A stretch of DNA of 64,000 nucleotides from Streptomyces sp. LHD-70 (GTDB lineage: Bacteria; Actinomycetota; Actinomycetes; Streptomycetales; Streptomycetaceae), in the NCBI RefSeq assembly GCF_031157275.1, contig NZ_JAVIFW010000007.1:248001-312000 (forward strand), read 5' to 3'. The stretch's first letter is position 1. Each line of letters opens with the position of its first letter. A program made the position numbers and the translations under genes. Shown in pieces: positions 23,584-33,426 of the stretch. The notes under the pieces are model-generated. The model saw only the letters and a program-made list of their open reading frames with translations, was not told the DNA's origin and did not search any database.

Positions 23584-24483
23584 ATGACCACCATCGCCGT
23601 CACCGGAGCCAGCGGCTTCTGCGGCTCCCACCTCGCGACGGCCGCCGCCGCCCAAGGTGCTCAAGTCCTGTGTCTGGGACGAAGGCCAGGCCCCGTCGGA
23701 CGACACATCCCCTGGGACGCCGCGCGGGAAGTGCCTGACCTGGCCGGTGCCGATCTCGTCGTGCACTGCGCGGCGGCCGTCGGCGACCCGGTGCCCGGCT
23801 CCCCCGCCGAGGCCGCGATGCGTGCCGTCAACGTCGACGGCACGGCACGGCTGCTCGAGGCGGCGGCGGGTCGGCCGGTGGTGTGGGTGAGCAGCGCCAG
23901 CGTCTACGCGCCCGCTCCGGGAGGCCTCCCGATCACCGAGGACCATCCCGTACGCGGGCACCTCAACGCGTACGGCCGCACCAAGGCGGCCGGGGAGCAA
24001 CTGGCCCTCGCCGCCGGGGCCGTGGTGCTGCGGCCCCGTGCGGTCTACGGTCCAGGGGACCCGCATCTGGTGCCACGGCTGCTGTCCCGGGTCCGGCGCG
24101 GGCTGCTCGTCCTGCCGGGGCCCAGCTCCCGCCTCAGCCTGACGGCCGTCGAGAACCTCACGCGCGCCTGCCTCACCGCCGGGGACTGGCCCCCGGGCGC
24201 GTACAACATCGCCGACCCCACCCCGTACGACCGTGACACGGCCATCCGCACCGTCCTGCGCGCCCACGGCATGCGCGCTCGCATCCGCCACCTTCCGCTG
24301 CCCCTCGCGGAGACGGCGGCCCGAGCAGCCCAGGCCCTGGCGCGCCTCCGGCCCGACAGCGAGCCGGTCCTCACCCGTTACGCGGTGCAGCAGTTGGCCC
24401 ACCCGGTCGTCCTGGACGTGACCAAGGCCGAGTCCCGGGGGTGGAGGGCGGAGCGGGGGCTCGGGGACTACGGGGGCGGGTAG
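23584..24483 (+). CDS. OleD-like NAD(P)-dependent dehydrogenase (epimerase/dehydratase family)
   Basis: A 299-residue extended SDR with GASGFCG at residues 8-14, the serine segment WVSSASVYAP and AYGRTKAAGEQ carrying Tyr and Lys. The middle RPRAVYGPGDPHLVPRLLSR and the end PVLTRYAVQQLAHPVVLD match the pattern of OleD, which reduces the OleA product to a 2-alkyl-3-hydroxyacid. GGAG is placed six bases before ATG 23584; the in-frame ATG 23512 overlaps the P450 stop and would add 24 Pro/His-rich residues. It ends the operon before a hairpin. A sugar-epimerase function is the alternative. Confidence 0.78.
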   Translation: MTTIAVTGASGFCGSHLATAAAAQGAQVLCLGRRPGPVGRHIPWDAAREVPDLAGADLVVHCAAAVGDPVPGSPAEAAMRAVNVDGTARLLEAAAGRPVVWVSSASVYAPAPGGLPITEDHPVRGHLNAYGRTKAAGEQLALAAGAVVLRPRAVYGPGDPHLVPRLLSRVRRGLLVLPGPSSRLSLTAVENLTRACLTAGDWPPGAYNIADPTPYDRDTAIRTVLRAHGMRARIRHLPLPLAETAARAAQALARLRPDSEPVLTRYAVQQLAHPVVLDVTKAESRGWRAERGLGDYGGG

Positions 24484-24502
24484 CCCGGGGTCGACGCCGC
24501 CG

Positions 24503-24544
24503 GGCCCGCCCTGGCGCACCGCATGGAGTGCGCCAGAACGGGCC
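24503..24544. terminator. Hairpin terminator closing the OleA-OleD operon
   Basis: CTGGCGCAC and its complement form a 9-bp stem (24511-24519 with 24528-24536), extended after a small bulge by GGCCCG/CGGGCC. It stands between the rightward operon and the leftward SapA-like gene and can serve both. Confidence 0.75.
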
Positions 24545-24568
24545 TGGGGGACGGCCGAGTTGTGGTGG

Positions 24569-25018
24569 TCAGCGGACCGTGGTGACCCGATGTTCCTTGA
24601 GAGCGGCGCAGTTGGAGCCGGTCACCTGGACGTACACGTTGCCGATGCTGCCGCCCCAGTCGACACAGTGGGCCTTGCCGTAGGCGTAGACGGGACCGGC
24701 GTACGAGGTGTAGGCGCCGTAGTCGTCGCCGCCCTCGCCCGTGTCGGGGATGTAGATCCAGGACGACATGTCCATCTTGGTGCCGGGGTTGCTGCGGATG
24801 GTGACGACGCAGTTCTTGCCGTTGCTCGCGTTGTACGTCAGGTAGACGGTGCCCCGGGAGCCGATCGGCGCCGAGTTGACGGTCTTGTAGCTGCTGCCGC
24901 AGACCTTCTGCGGAGTGGTGTTGGGCGCCGCGGAGGCGGGAGTCGCCAGGGCGGTCGCACCTCCCATCGCCAGGGCCGACAAGGCCGCGACGGTCAGGGC
25001 AGAACGTTTGAATCGCAT
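24569..25018 (-). CDS. SapA-like spore-associated secreted protein
   Basis: A 149-residue protein with a Sec signal peptide (MRFKRSALTVAALSALAMGG, cleavage after PASA) and a small mature domain reading VCGSSYKTVNSAPIGSRGTV, TYNASNGKNCVV and HCVDWGGSIGNVYVQVTGSN. This matches the spore-associated protein A family of Streptomyces; four cysteines probably form two disulphides. The protein is secreted and found on spores; its function is unknown. GGGGGGA precedes ATG 25018. It is transcribed alone. Confidence 0.78.
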   Translation of the reverse strand: MRFKRSALTVAALSALAMGGATALATPASAAPNTTPQKVCGSSYKTVNSAPIGSRGTVYLTYNASNGKNCVVTIRSNPGTKMDMSSWIYIPDTGEGGDDYGAYTSYAGPVYAYGKAHCVDWGGSIGNVYVQVTGSNCAALKEHRVTTVR

Positions 25019-25190
25019 ATTTCCCCCCATATGACGGTTGGAGCGGTCTGCTCGTGCTTGGTATGACCCACCACACATCGCAATGGTTGTGCCCCTCTGT
25101 GCGGCTACTTCACCGAACCGCGGTGCACGTGCCGACGCCCAGCGCGGCAGCGCGGCACGCCGAACGGCCCGTCCCCTCGGCCCTGTTGTG

Positions 25191-26255
25191 TCAAGGGGCG
25201 GAGTCCGCCGTCTCCCCTGCGGGCCGAGGAAGGACACGCGCCGGCCGCAGCTGCTCGTGAAGCGCCGCGAAGGCCGTGTACGTCAACGGGAGAGTCAGCG
25301 CTGCGGTGACCAGGATGCCGACGATCACGGGGGCGAGGATGCCCGCGTAGTAGGCGGCGAAGAAGTTGCCCGTGACCTGCTCGACGAGTTCCCGTACGAG
25401 CGGTCGCAGCGGGAGGGCGAGTTGCACCGTCAGCCGGAGCACCCCGGCGGTGAGCGCAGCCAGCGGCAGCGCGAGGGCGAGGACGCGAGCCAACCCGCCG
25501 CGCGTCCAGGTCAGCGACCAGGACCGGCGCAGGGCCGCACGCGGGCCGAGACCGGCTGCCGCGGCGGCGGGGGCGAGGGTGAGTCCGAGGCGCAGCAGCA
25601 GGGCGACGCCCACGGCCACCACGGGAGACGCGGTGACGAGTGCGTGCGGCCAGGACCCGCGTTCCAGGGGTTCCGGGGTGTCGAGGTGGTAGCCGGTCAG
25701 GCTGTCCGCCACGGCATGGACGAGCAACGGCAGCAGCCATACGACCAGGCCACGCAGCGCGTACACGGCGAGCACCGGTCGCCACGGCGCGCGGCCCCCG
25801 GTCCGCGGCCGTCTCGCCTCCTCCGCCTCCTCCGCCTCCCCCTCCGCCGCATCAGCGCCGTTCGCCGCTGCGACCGCTCGGGAGCACACCCTCTGCAGGG
25901 CCGCACTGCCGACGCCGAGGAGAAGCAGGAAGAGCGGGAGCGTGCACAGGGCGAGCAGAGCGAGGTCGGTGGGGTCGTGCAGGTACGGGTCCTCCAGCTG
26001 CTGGTACCTGATGCGTTCGTTCCGCATGTGCGTGAAGAGGGGCCAGGCGAGCGCGAATATCGCACCCGTCAGCACCAGCCCGACGAGTCCGGCCAGGCCG
26101 ACGACCCGTGCCGTCGCCCCCGCCACGGCGCCTCGATTCCACCGCAGGGCGACCAACACCGTTGCGGTGACGCCGCGTTGCGGGCTCGCGCCCGGCGGGC
26201 CTGCGCCCAGGCCGGTCTGCGGCGCGGTGTGATCGTGCCGGGTGGTGCGCTTCAT
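25191..26255 (-). CDS. Multi-pass membrane protein of unknown function
   Basis: A 354-residue protein with about six or seven hydrophobic stretches (ARVVGLAGLVGLVLTGAIFAL, LLALCTLPLFLLLLGVGSAA, VLAVYALRGLVVWLLPLLV and others) separated by an acidic stretch of about 20 residues rich in Glu and Ala. The arrangement recalls Streptomyces membrane proteins related to glycerophosphoryl diester or stage II sporulation-like families, but I recognise no catalytic motif. Start ATG 26255 lies inside the first copy of a 23-bp duplication that also creates a short upstream frame. Confidence 0.65.
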   Translation of the reverse strand: MKRTTRHDHTAPQTGLGAGPPGASPQRGVTATVLVALRWNRGAVAGATARVVGLAGLVGLVLTGAIFALAWPLFTHMRNERIRYQQLEDPYLHDPTDLALLALCTLPLFLLLLGVGSAALQRVCSRAVAAANGADAAEGEAEEAEEARRPRTGGRAPWRPVLAVYALRGLVVWLLPLLVHAVADSLTGYHLDTPEPLERGSWPHALVTASPVVAVGVALLLRLGLTLAPAAAAAGLGPRAALRRSWSLTWTRGGLARVLALALPLAALTAGVLRLTVQLALPLRPLVRELVEQVTGNFFAAYYAGILAPVIVGILVTAALTLPLTYTAFAALHEQLRPARVLPRPAGETADSAP

Positions 26256-26298
26256 GGGTGAGCCTTCTGTCCGTGCATGGGTGAGCCTGCTGTCCGTT
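26253..26298 (-). repeat. 23-bp direct duplication spanning a start codon
   Basis: Two 23-bp copies (26253-26275 and 26276-26298, two differences) each contain CATGGGTGAGCCT. On the reverse strand the upstream copy encodes MHGQKAHP, whose TGA overlaps the ATG of the membrane protein gene, with AAGG and CAGG purine tracts before each ATG. Confidence 0.85.
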
Positions 26299-26376
26299 CC
26301 GCATCCGTCCCAGGTGAGGACGCGGCGGCGGGCGGACGAGGTTCTCCGGACGGGCCCGGGCTTCACCGAGCCGTGG

Positions 26377-27552
26377 TCACCGCTGGGCGTCGAGCACTGC
26401 CGCGAGGCCTTCTTGCAGGTCCTTGACGAAATACTCGGGAACCTCAAGCGACGGGAAATGTCCTCCGCTTTCGGCGGTCCTCCATCGGACGATCTGCCGG
26501 TACCGCTCCTGCGCCCAGGGGCGCGGACACTTCTCGACGTCACGGGGATACATGGTGATGGCTGACGGAACGTCGACCCGGAGTTCGGGGTCAAGGGAGT
26601 TGTGGCTCTCGTAGTAAATGCGGGCCGCCGATGCACCGGTCCGCGTCAGCCAGTACAAGGTGACGTCGTCAAGAACTCTGTCCATGGAAATCGTCTCGAA
26701 CGGGCTGTCTTCGGTGTCTGTCCACTCGGCGAACTTGTCGAGGATCCAGGCAAGAAGCCCGACCGGTGAGTCGACGAGCGAGTAGCCGATGGTCTGCGGT
26801 CGGGTCGCCTGCTGCTTCGCGTACGCAGCGCGGTGGCGCCAGAAACCGCGGGTCTCTTCGGCCCACTCGCGCTCGACCGCCGTCAGCCCGTCCGTTGTCA
26901 ATCCGGGCGGTCCCTCCGCGAACGTTGTGTGGATGCCGAGAACGTGCGCCGGGAATCTGCCGCCGAGAACCGTGGTGATATTGCCGCCCCAATCGCCGCC
27001 GTGAGCCGCGAATTTGCTGTACCCGAGCCTTCCCATGAGTTCCACCCAGGCGGCCGCGATCTTTTCGGTTCCCCACCCGGTGGTGGCCGGCTTGTCGCTG
27101 TAACCGAAGCCGGGCAGCGACGGGACCACGACGTGGAACGCGGGCGCGGCAGCATCTTTCGGATCTGCCAGCTCGTCCACTGCATCGATGAACCGAACGA
27201 TGCTGTCCGGCCAGCCGTGCGTCAGGATCAGAGGAGTGGCATCCGCGCGCGTGGACCGGCGGTGCAGGAAGTGGATTCCCAGATCATCAATGGTCGTGCG
27301 GAACTGGCCGATCCCGTTGAGGCTCTCTTCGAACGACCGCCAGTTGTACCCGGTGCGCCAGTAGTTCACGACATCGACGAGGTCGGCGAGCGGAACGCCC
27401 TGTTCCCATCGGCGAGGGTCGGGCGCGGCGCGGTAGACCGTCTCAGCCTCCGGTAGCCGCGCCGCGGCCAGTCGCGCGCGCAGATCGTCGAGGTCGGCGT
27501 CGGTTGCGTGGGCTTCAAATGCTCGCACGTCGCTGGCTGTTGGACGGGGCAT
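26377..27552 (-). CDS. Epoxide hydrolase (EHN domain, alpha/beta hydrolase)
   Basis: A 391-residue protein of the microsomal-type epoxide hydrolase family. An N-terminal EHN domain (DLRARLAAARLPE, EESLNGIGQFRTTIDDLGIH) leads into an alpha/beta hydrolase with oxyanion motif THGWPDS, nucleophile GGDWG and the distal GGHFPSLEVPE carrying the catalytic His. It would hydrolyse epoxides or related electrophiles in the cytoplasm. GGAGG precedes ATG 27552. Its promoter is shared with the divergent CGNR regulator and carries two inverted-repeat operators. Confidence 0.9.
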   Translation of the reverse strand: MPRPTASDVRAFEAHATDADLDDLRARLAAARLPEAETVYRAAPDPRRWEQGVPLADLVDVVNYWRTGYNWRSFEESLNGIGQFRTTIDDLGIHFLHRRSTRADATPLILTHGWPDSIVRFIDAVDELADPKDAAAPAFHVVVPSLPGFGYSDKPATTGWGTEKIAAAWVELMGRLGYSKFAAHGGDWGGNITTVLGGRFPAHVLGIHTTFAEGPPGLTTDGLTAVEREWAEETRGFWRHRAAYAKQQATRPQTIGYSLVDSPVGLLAWILDKFAEWTDTEDSPFETISMDRVLDDVTLYWLTRTGASAARIYYESHNSLDPELRVDVPSAITMYPRDVEKCPRPWAQERYRQIVRWRTAESGGHFPSLEVPEYFVKDLQEGLAAVLDAQR

Positions 27553-27585
27553 GAGACCTCCTGGCCATCGCGGAACCGGCTCGCG

Positions 27586-27604
27586 GAACCGTCTAAGACG
27601 GTTC
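27586..27604. promoter_or_regulatory. 19-bp palindromic operator in the epoxide hydrolase-CGNR promoter
   Basis: GAACCGTCT-A-AGACGGTTC is a perfect inverted repeat about 35 bases upstream of the epoxide hydrolase start and 44 bases before the regulator gene. Confidence 0.65.
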
Positions 27605-27628
27605 TAGCAGTCTGCCGAGCCACGCCGC

Positions 27629-27646
27629 AACCGGCTAAGGTGGTTC
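27629..27646. promoter_or_regulatory. Second, degenerate operator copy next to the CGNR start
   Basis: AACCGGCTAAGGTGGTTC keeps 15 of 18 positions of the first site, including CTAAG and the GGTTC arm. It ends one base before the CGNR start ATG 27648, replacing the expected ribosome binding site; this suggests autorepression and a leaderless or poorly led message. Confidence 0.55.
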
Positions 27647-27647
27647 C

Positions 27648-28208
27648 ATGCGCGCTGGATTCCCTGACTTCCGCCTCGGCAACGTGCTGGCCACCAGCTT
27701 CACGGGGACGCTGTCGGAGCGTCACGGCGACGCAGTGGAGCGCATCCCCACGCCGCAGCGACTCGTCGACTGGCTCGCGGTGTACGACCTCGCCGTGGAC
27801 TCCTGCACCCCGGCCCAGCTCGACCTCGCCCGGGAACTGAGGGAGTCGATCCACGCCGCCGCGACAGCGGCCGCGCTGCAGGACGCTCTCCCTGCGTCCG
27901 CTGTCCAAGTCATCAACGACTGCAGCGCTCAGGGCCGGGCCGCGGCGATCCTGACGCCCGAGGGCAAGCGGCAATGGCGGCTCAGCTCGGCTTCCCGCGT
28001 GGAGGACGCCCTCGGCGTGATCGCCGCCGACGCGATCAGCATCATCGCGGGCGAACGGGACGGAAAAATGGCCTTGTGCGCATCACCAACATGCCAAGCG
28101 GCCTTCTTCGACACCAGCCAAAGCCGCACCCGCCGGTGGTGCGACATGAACACGTGCGGGAATCGTCAGAAGAAGGCGCGCTTCCATGCCAACCAGCGCA
28201 AACCCTAG
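27648..28208 (+). CDS. CGNR zinc-finger (ABATE domain) transcriptional regulator
   Basis: A 186-residue protein. The N-terminal ABATE region (LGNVLATSFTGTL, PQRLVDWLAVY) is a putative ligand-binding module, and the C-terminal CGNR finger reads CASPTC, then RRWCDMNTCGNRQKKARF, with four cysteines for zinc and a DNA-contacting stretch. Divergent placement from the epoxide hydrolase, with two operator copies between them, indicates that it controls that gene and itself. The ligand may be an epoxide-hydrolase substrate. Confidence 0.85.
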   Translation: MRAGFPDFRLGNVLATSFTGTLSERHGDAVERIPTPQRLVDWLAVYDLAVDSCTPAQLDLARELRESIHAAATAAALQDALPASAVQVINDCSAQGRAAAILTPEGKRQWRLSSASRVEDALGVIAADAISIIAGERDGKMALCASPTCQAAFFDTSQSRTRRWCDMNTCGNRQKKARFHANQRKP

Positions 28209-28231
28209 ATCAGCGGATTGCTATTGAATCC

Positions 28232-28277
28232 CGCGAGGAGTACCTCACCGCGACCGCGAGGAGTACCTCACCGCGAC
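28232..28277. repeat. Perfect 23-bp tandem duplication
   Basis: Two identical, adjacent 23-bp copies (28232-28254, 28255-28277), each containing GAGGAGTACCTC, a small inverted repeat. They lie between the CGNR stop and the convergent M24 gene, with no separate terminator visible. Confidence 0.9.
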
Positions 28278-28292
28278 CGGGGGGCGGCTCTC

Positions 28293-29000
28293 TCAGGCCA
28301 GGTCCAGCAACTGCTCGTGGAATCCACCGAATTCACGGCGGCGGTCCACGAAATGCAGTTCCAGGATCCAGTGACAGGTCCGGCCCCGGCGGTCCGTGCG
28401 GCGCATCGGGGTGTCATTGTCCGGCGTGATGTACGACTCGACCTTCATTCCGTCGATCGTCTCGTGCGGGAACTCTCCGACCAGATGGCCCGCGTGCCAG
28501 CCGCCGAGCTCCCAGCCCGCCTCGGCCGCGAGCTTCTCCACCGCGCCGTGCAACTGGCGTCCCGTGATGTCCGGGTCTGCGGCGAAGACCTCCCGCCCCG
28601 CGTCGAAGAGGCGCGGCAGATCCTCCAGGAGGCGGCGCTTGTCCGGGTCGTCGCCGAACACGTACGTACGTCCGAAGTCCGCCTCGTACTCCTCGAAGAT
28701 CGGCCCGAAGTCCGCGAACGCGACGTCGTCCGGGCCGATCACCCGGTCCGGCGGGTTCTCCCGGTACGGCACAAGGGTGTTGGCGCCGGAACGGACGACG
28801 CGCTTGTGCCAGTGCTTGGTCGTGCCGAACATCTCGTTCGCCAGGTCCCTGATCCGGTCACTGGCCTCGCGCTCGCCCACGCCCGGCACCACGATGCCGC
28901 GGGCCTCCACCTCGGCGAACAGCGCGATCGCCTTCTCCTGCGCGGCCACGAGCCCCGCCACCCGCTCGGCCTCCGCCACCTCGACACGCCCTGCGTCCAC
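28293..29000 (-). CDS. M24 family metallopeptidase (aminopeptidase P/creatinase fold)
   Basis: A 235-residue pita-bread-fold protein. All five metal-ligand positions can be matched: Asp in VAFADFGPIF, Asp in EADFGRTYVF, His in GWHAGHLVGEFPHE, Glu in WILELHF and Glu in EFGGFHEQL. It would cleave Xaa-Pro peptides or a related amide; the short length means there is no N-terminal creatinase domain. GTG 29000 has GGGGAG nine bases upstream; GTG 29006 is possible. The unusual TKHWHKRVVRSG segment may contribute to specificity. Confidence 0.82.
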   Translation of the reverse strand: MDAGRVEVAEAERVAGLVAAQEKAIALFAEVEARGIVVPGVGEREASDRIRDLANEMFGTTKHWHKRVVRSGANTLVPYRENPPDRVIGPDDVAFADFGPIFEEYEADFGRTYVFGDDPDKRRLLEDLPRLFDAGREVFAADPDITGRQLHGAVEKLAAEAGWELGGWHAGHLVGEFPHETIDGMKVESYITPDNDTPMRRTDRRGRTCHWILELHFVDRRREFGGFHEQLLDLA

Positions 29001-29420
29001 CGCCACGAACTCCCCTCTCTCGACACGGCATGCCTCAGCCGGGCACGCGCACACGCCAGGCTAGCCACCCACTCAGCTGCACATCCAGCACTCATCCAGT
29101 CCGAACGCGCCTGCCCGGCCTCCTCGTTGGAGCACCCGATGGAGTTCCACTGCCGCGCAGGACTCCTGGTTCTCACTTCTCTGAATCGGCCGGTCTACGG
29201 GCCGCGGGAGAAGAATTCGCGCCGCGCGAGCAGGAAATGGCCGCATCCACCGATCGCTGCAAAGTCTCCGCGCGAGTGAATGAGTCGCAGTACAACGCCC
29301 CACCATTCAGGTGGTTTTGACGGTGGCCGCATCGCGTCTCCCTCACCGCTTAACGCTTTTCCCTATTGTTTCCCTCCTGCGAGTCACGAGACGTGTTCAG
29401 CCCTGCCAAGAAAGGCCGAC
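29001..29420. other. Intergenic region upstream of the exopolysaccharide cluster
   Basis: About 420 bases without a credible gene. The right half is noticeably less GC-rich (TTAACGCTTTTCCCTATTGTTTCC around 29350-29373, a run shown here only in part by its ends) and probably holds the promoter of the polysaccharide operon. I cannot name a sigma factor class from the boxes. No hairpin of note. Confidence 0.4.
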
Positions 29421-30559
29421 GTGCAGCGCGAATACATGGCAACAGGTGGCAGGTTCAAGGCTCTTCATATTCTTCAGCCCGATGGCGGAGGGGTGCCGCG
29501 CGTTGTCGTCGACCTGGTTCGCGAGCAGGCCCGTGCCGGTTTGGACACGGTAGTCGCCTGCCATCCGGAGCTCTCCCTGGCCGAGGACCTGGCTGTGGCC
29601 GGTGCGCAAGTGGTCCCGTGGCGGGCCGCACGGCTGCCCGGACCCCAACTGGCGTCCGAAGTACGCGAGGTGGCCCGGATGGTGAAGGCCTTGCGACCCG
29701 ACCTCGTGCACGCACACAGCGCGAAGGCCGGTCTGGCGGCCCGTCTGGCGCTGCGCGGCCGAGTGCCCACGGTGTTCCAGCCCCATGCGTGGTCGTTCTC
29801 CGCGGTCGAGGGAGTAACGGCCGCTGCGACAGTCCGCTGGGAGCAGCTCGGCGCCCGCTGGTGCGACCGGATCGTGTGCGTCAGTGCGGCAGAGCGGCGC
29901 GAGGGGCAGGACGCCGGGATCATGGCGCACTGGGAGGTGATCCCGAACGGGGTCGACCTGTCGCGGTTCACACCGGCGGAGCCGGGAGGCGGGCAGCGCC
30001 CTCGGCCTCCGGTGGTCGTGTGTGTGGGGCGCCTGTGCCACCAGAAGGGCCAGGACGTCCTGCTGAGCGCGTGGCCGAAGATCCTCAAGGCCGTACCGGA
30101 CGCGAGGCTGGTGCTGGTGGGTGACGGTCCCTTGCGTGCGCGCTGGGAGGCGACGGCGCCCGCACAAGTGGAGTTCGTCGGTTCCGTGAGTGATGTTCTT
30201 CCGTGGCTGCGGAGAGCAGATGTGCTGGTTCTTCCGTCGCGGTGGGAGGGGATGGCGCTGGCTCCCCTGGAGGCCATGGCCACGGCCTTGCCGGTGGTGG
30301 TGACCGATGTGAACGGGGCTCGGGAGAGTCTGCCACCGGGTCACCGCGCAGTGGCTCTCGTACCGCCGGAGGACCCCGCGTCACTCGCCCGTTCCGTTTC
30401 CAGGCTGCTCACCGATGCGTCGTTGCGGACGGAGATGGGGCGTCAGGCGTGCGTCCACGCTCATGCGTTCTTCGATGTGCGCCGTACCGCGCGGGCGGTC
30501 ATGGACCTGTATGAGCGCGTGGCTCCGTCGCCTGCGGTCGCCCGTCAGCGGCAGCGCGT

Positions 30560-30563
<4 letters not shown>
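29421..30563 (+). CDS. Family 4 glycosyltransferase (exopolysaccharide cluster)
   Basis: A 380-residue GT-B enzyme. The N-terminal acceptor domain starts HILQPDGGGVPRVVVDL; the donor domain has VVVCVGRLCHQKGQDVLL and the nucleotide-sugar motif SRWEGMALAPLEAMA (EX7E). It would add a sugar to the lipid-linked repeat unit on the cytoplasmic face. GTG 29421 is chosen because AAAGG stands six bases upstream; the in-frame ATG 29436 is possible. First gene of an eight-gene operon; its stop overlaps the next ATG. Confidence 0.88.
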
Positions 30564-32068
<1,505 letters not shown>

Positions 32069-32070
32069 GC

Positions 32071-33426
32071 ATGGCTGACCTGGTACGGGCTCGTCCCCAG
32101 TGGCCGACGGTCCGGGGCGGCCAGCGGTCGTGCCACGCTGTCGCCCTGGTTCTGCTGGCCGCCCCGATCCTGCTGCTCGCCCTTCCCTACACGGGCGGCG
32201 ACGCCACCACGGTCGATGTGACGCCCGCAGATGTGGGGAGCGCGCTGCTGGTCTGTTTCTGTGGGGTGCAGGTCCTGCGGGGCCGCGCCCGGCCGCTGAC
32301 GCCGGCGGCGGCCGTGGTGTTCGCTGCTCCCACGGTGGCGCTGGCAGCGGCAGCGGTGACGGCGGCGGACCCCGTGACGGCGCTTCCGGGACTGGCCCGG
32401 TACCTGCAGATCTTCGTCCTGGTCCCCGCGGCCGTGGTGCTGCTGGTGCGCGACGCGCGGGACTTCCGCCTGGTCGCGGCAAGTCTGGTGCTGCTCGCGG
32501 TTGTCGAGGGCGCGGTCGGGCTGCACCAGTACGTCACCGGCACCGGCGCGTCGTACATGGGGCAGGACATCCGCGCCGTCGGGACGTTCGGGGCGACCGA
32601 TGTCATGGGGATGGCGACCGTGGTGGCGCTCGGGACCGTGGTCGCCGCGGCCCTGGCCCTCAGACCGCCCGCGCGGCACCCCCGCTGGTATCGGCCCGCG
32701 CTGCTGGTCATCGCTTGCGTGTTGTGCGTACCGCTGGTGCTGTCGTTCAGCCGCGGAGCCTGGATCGCCACGGTGCCGACGCTGCTGGTTCTGGTCGCCT
32801 TCACCGGATGGCGCCGGCTCGTGCAGTTCCTGGCAGCGGCGATCGCCGTGGTGGTGGTGCTGGTCGGTGGCTTCGGTGTCGGCTCCTCCATGCTGAACCA
32901 GCGGCTGAGCAGCATCACGCAGGTCACCGACGCGCCCGATCAGTCGGTCACGGACCGGTACACGATGTGGGCGGCGGCCTCGGGCATGTGGCAGGAGAAC
33001 CCGGTCACCGGTGTCGGGCTCAAGGGGTTCGCCACGCACCGGGACGCGTACTCCGGGCTCGCGCTGTCCGCGGGCAGCGACACCGCCGGTGCGGGGCGGG
33101 ACTTTCACCGTCAGCCCCTTCTGTCTCCGCACAACATGTACCTGCTGGTGCTCAGTGAGCAGGGCCTCCTCGGTGTGGTCGGCCTCGTCGGCAGCTGGCT
33201 GGCCCTTCTGGTGCTCGCGCTGCGCCGGACGTGGCGATGCCTGTTCCGCGGCCTGGGCACGTCGGCGGACTGTGGGCTGGTCGCCGTCGGGCTGCTCGCG
33301 TGGCAGCTGATCGACTTTCTGTACGCGGACATCGGCGGCCCGTCGACCGCGTTGACCGGCATGCTCTTCGGTCTGTGCGCCTGGTGGGCGCTGGCCTCGC
33401 GTGCGGGCGAGGACGGACATGGCTGA
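32071..33426 (+). CDS. O-antigen ligase/polymerase-like (Wzy) membrane protein
   Basis: A 451-residue protein with about ten to twelve membrane segments and a large extracellular loop (residues about 290-360) holding NPVTGVGLKGF and SPHNMYLLVLSEQG, the H-N-x2-L motif of the Wzy_C/WaaL family. It would polymerise flipped repeat units outside the cytoplasmic membrane. GGGAGG is present ahead of ATG 32071, and the gene overlaps the flippase gene by eight bases. Confidence 0.85.
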   Translation: MADLVRARPQWPTVRGGQRSCHAVALVLLAAPILLLALPYTGGDATTVDVTPADVGSALLVCFCGVQVLRGRARPLTPAAAVVFAAPTVALAAAAVTAADPVTALPGLARYLQIFVLVPAAVVLLVRDARDFRLVAASLVLLAVVEGAVGLHQYVTGTGASYMGQDIRAVGTFGATDVMGMATVVALGTVVAAALALRPPARHPRWYRPALLVIACVLCVPLVLSFSRGAWIATVPTLLVLVAFTGWRRLVQFLAAAIAVVVVLVGGFGVGSSMLNQRLSSITQVTDAPDQSVTDRYTMWAAASGMWQENPVTGVGLKGFATHRDAYSGLALSAGSDTAGAGRDFHRQPLLSPHNMYLLVLSEQGLLGVVGLVGSWLALLVLALRRTWRCLFRGLGTSADCGLVAVGLLAWQLIDFLYADIGGPSTALTGMLFGLCAWWALASRAGEDGHG

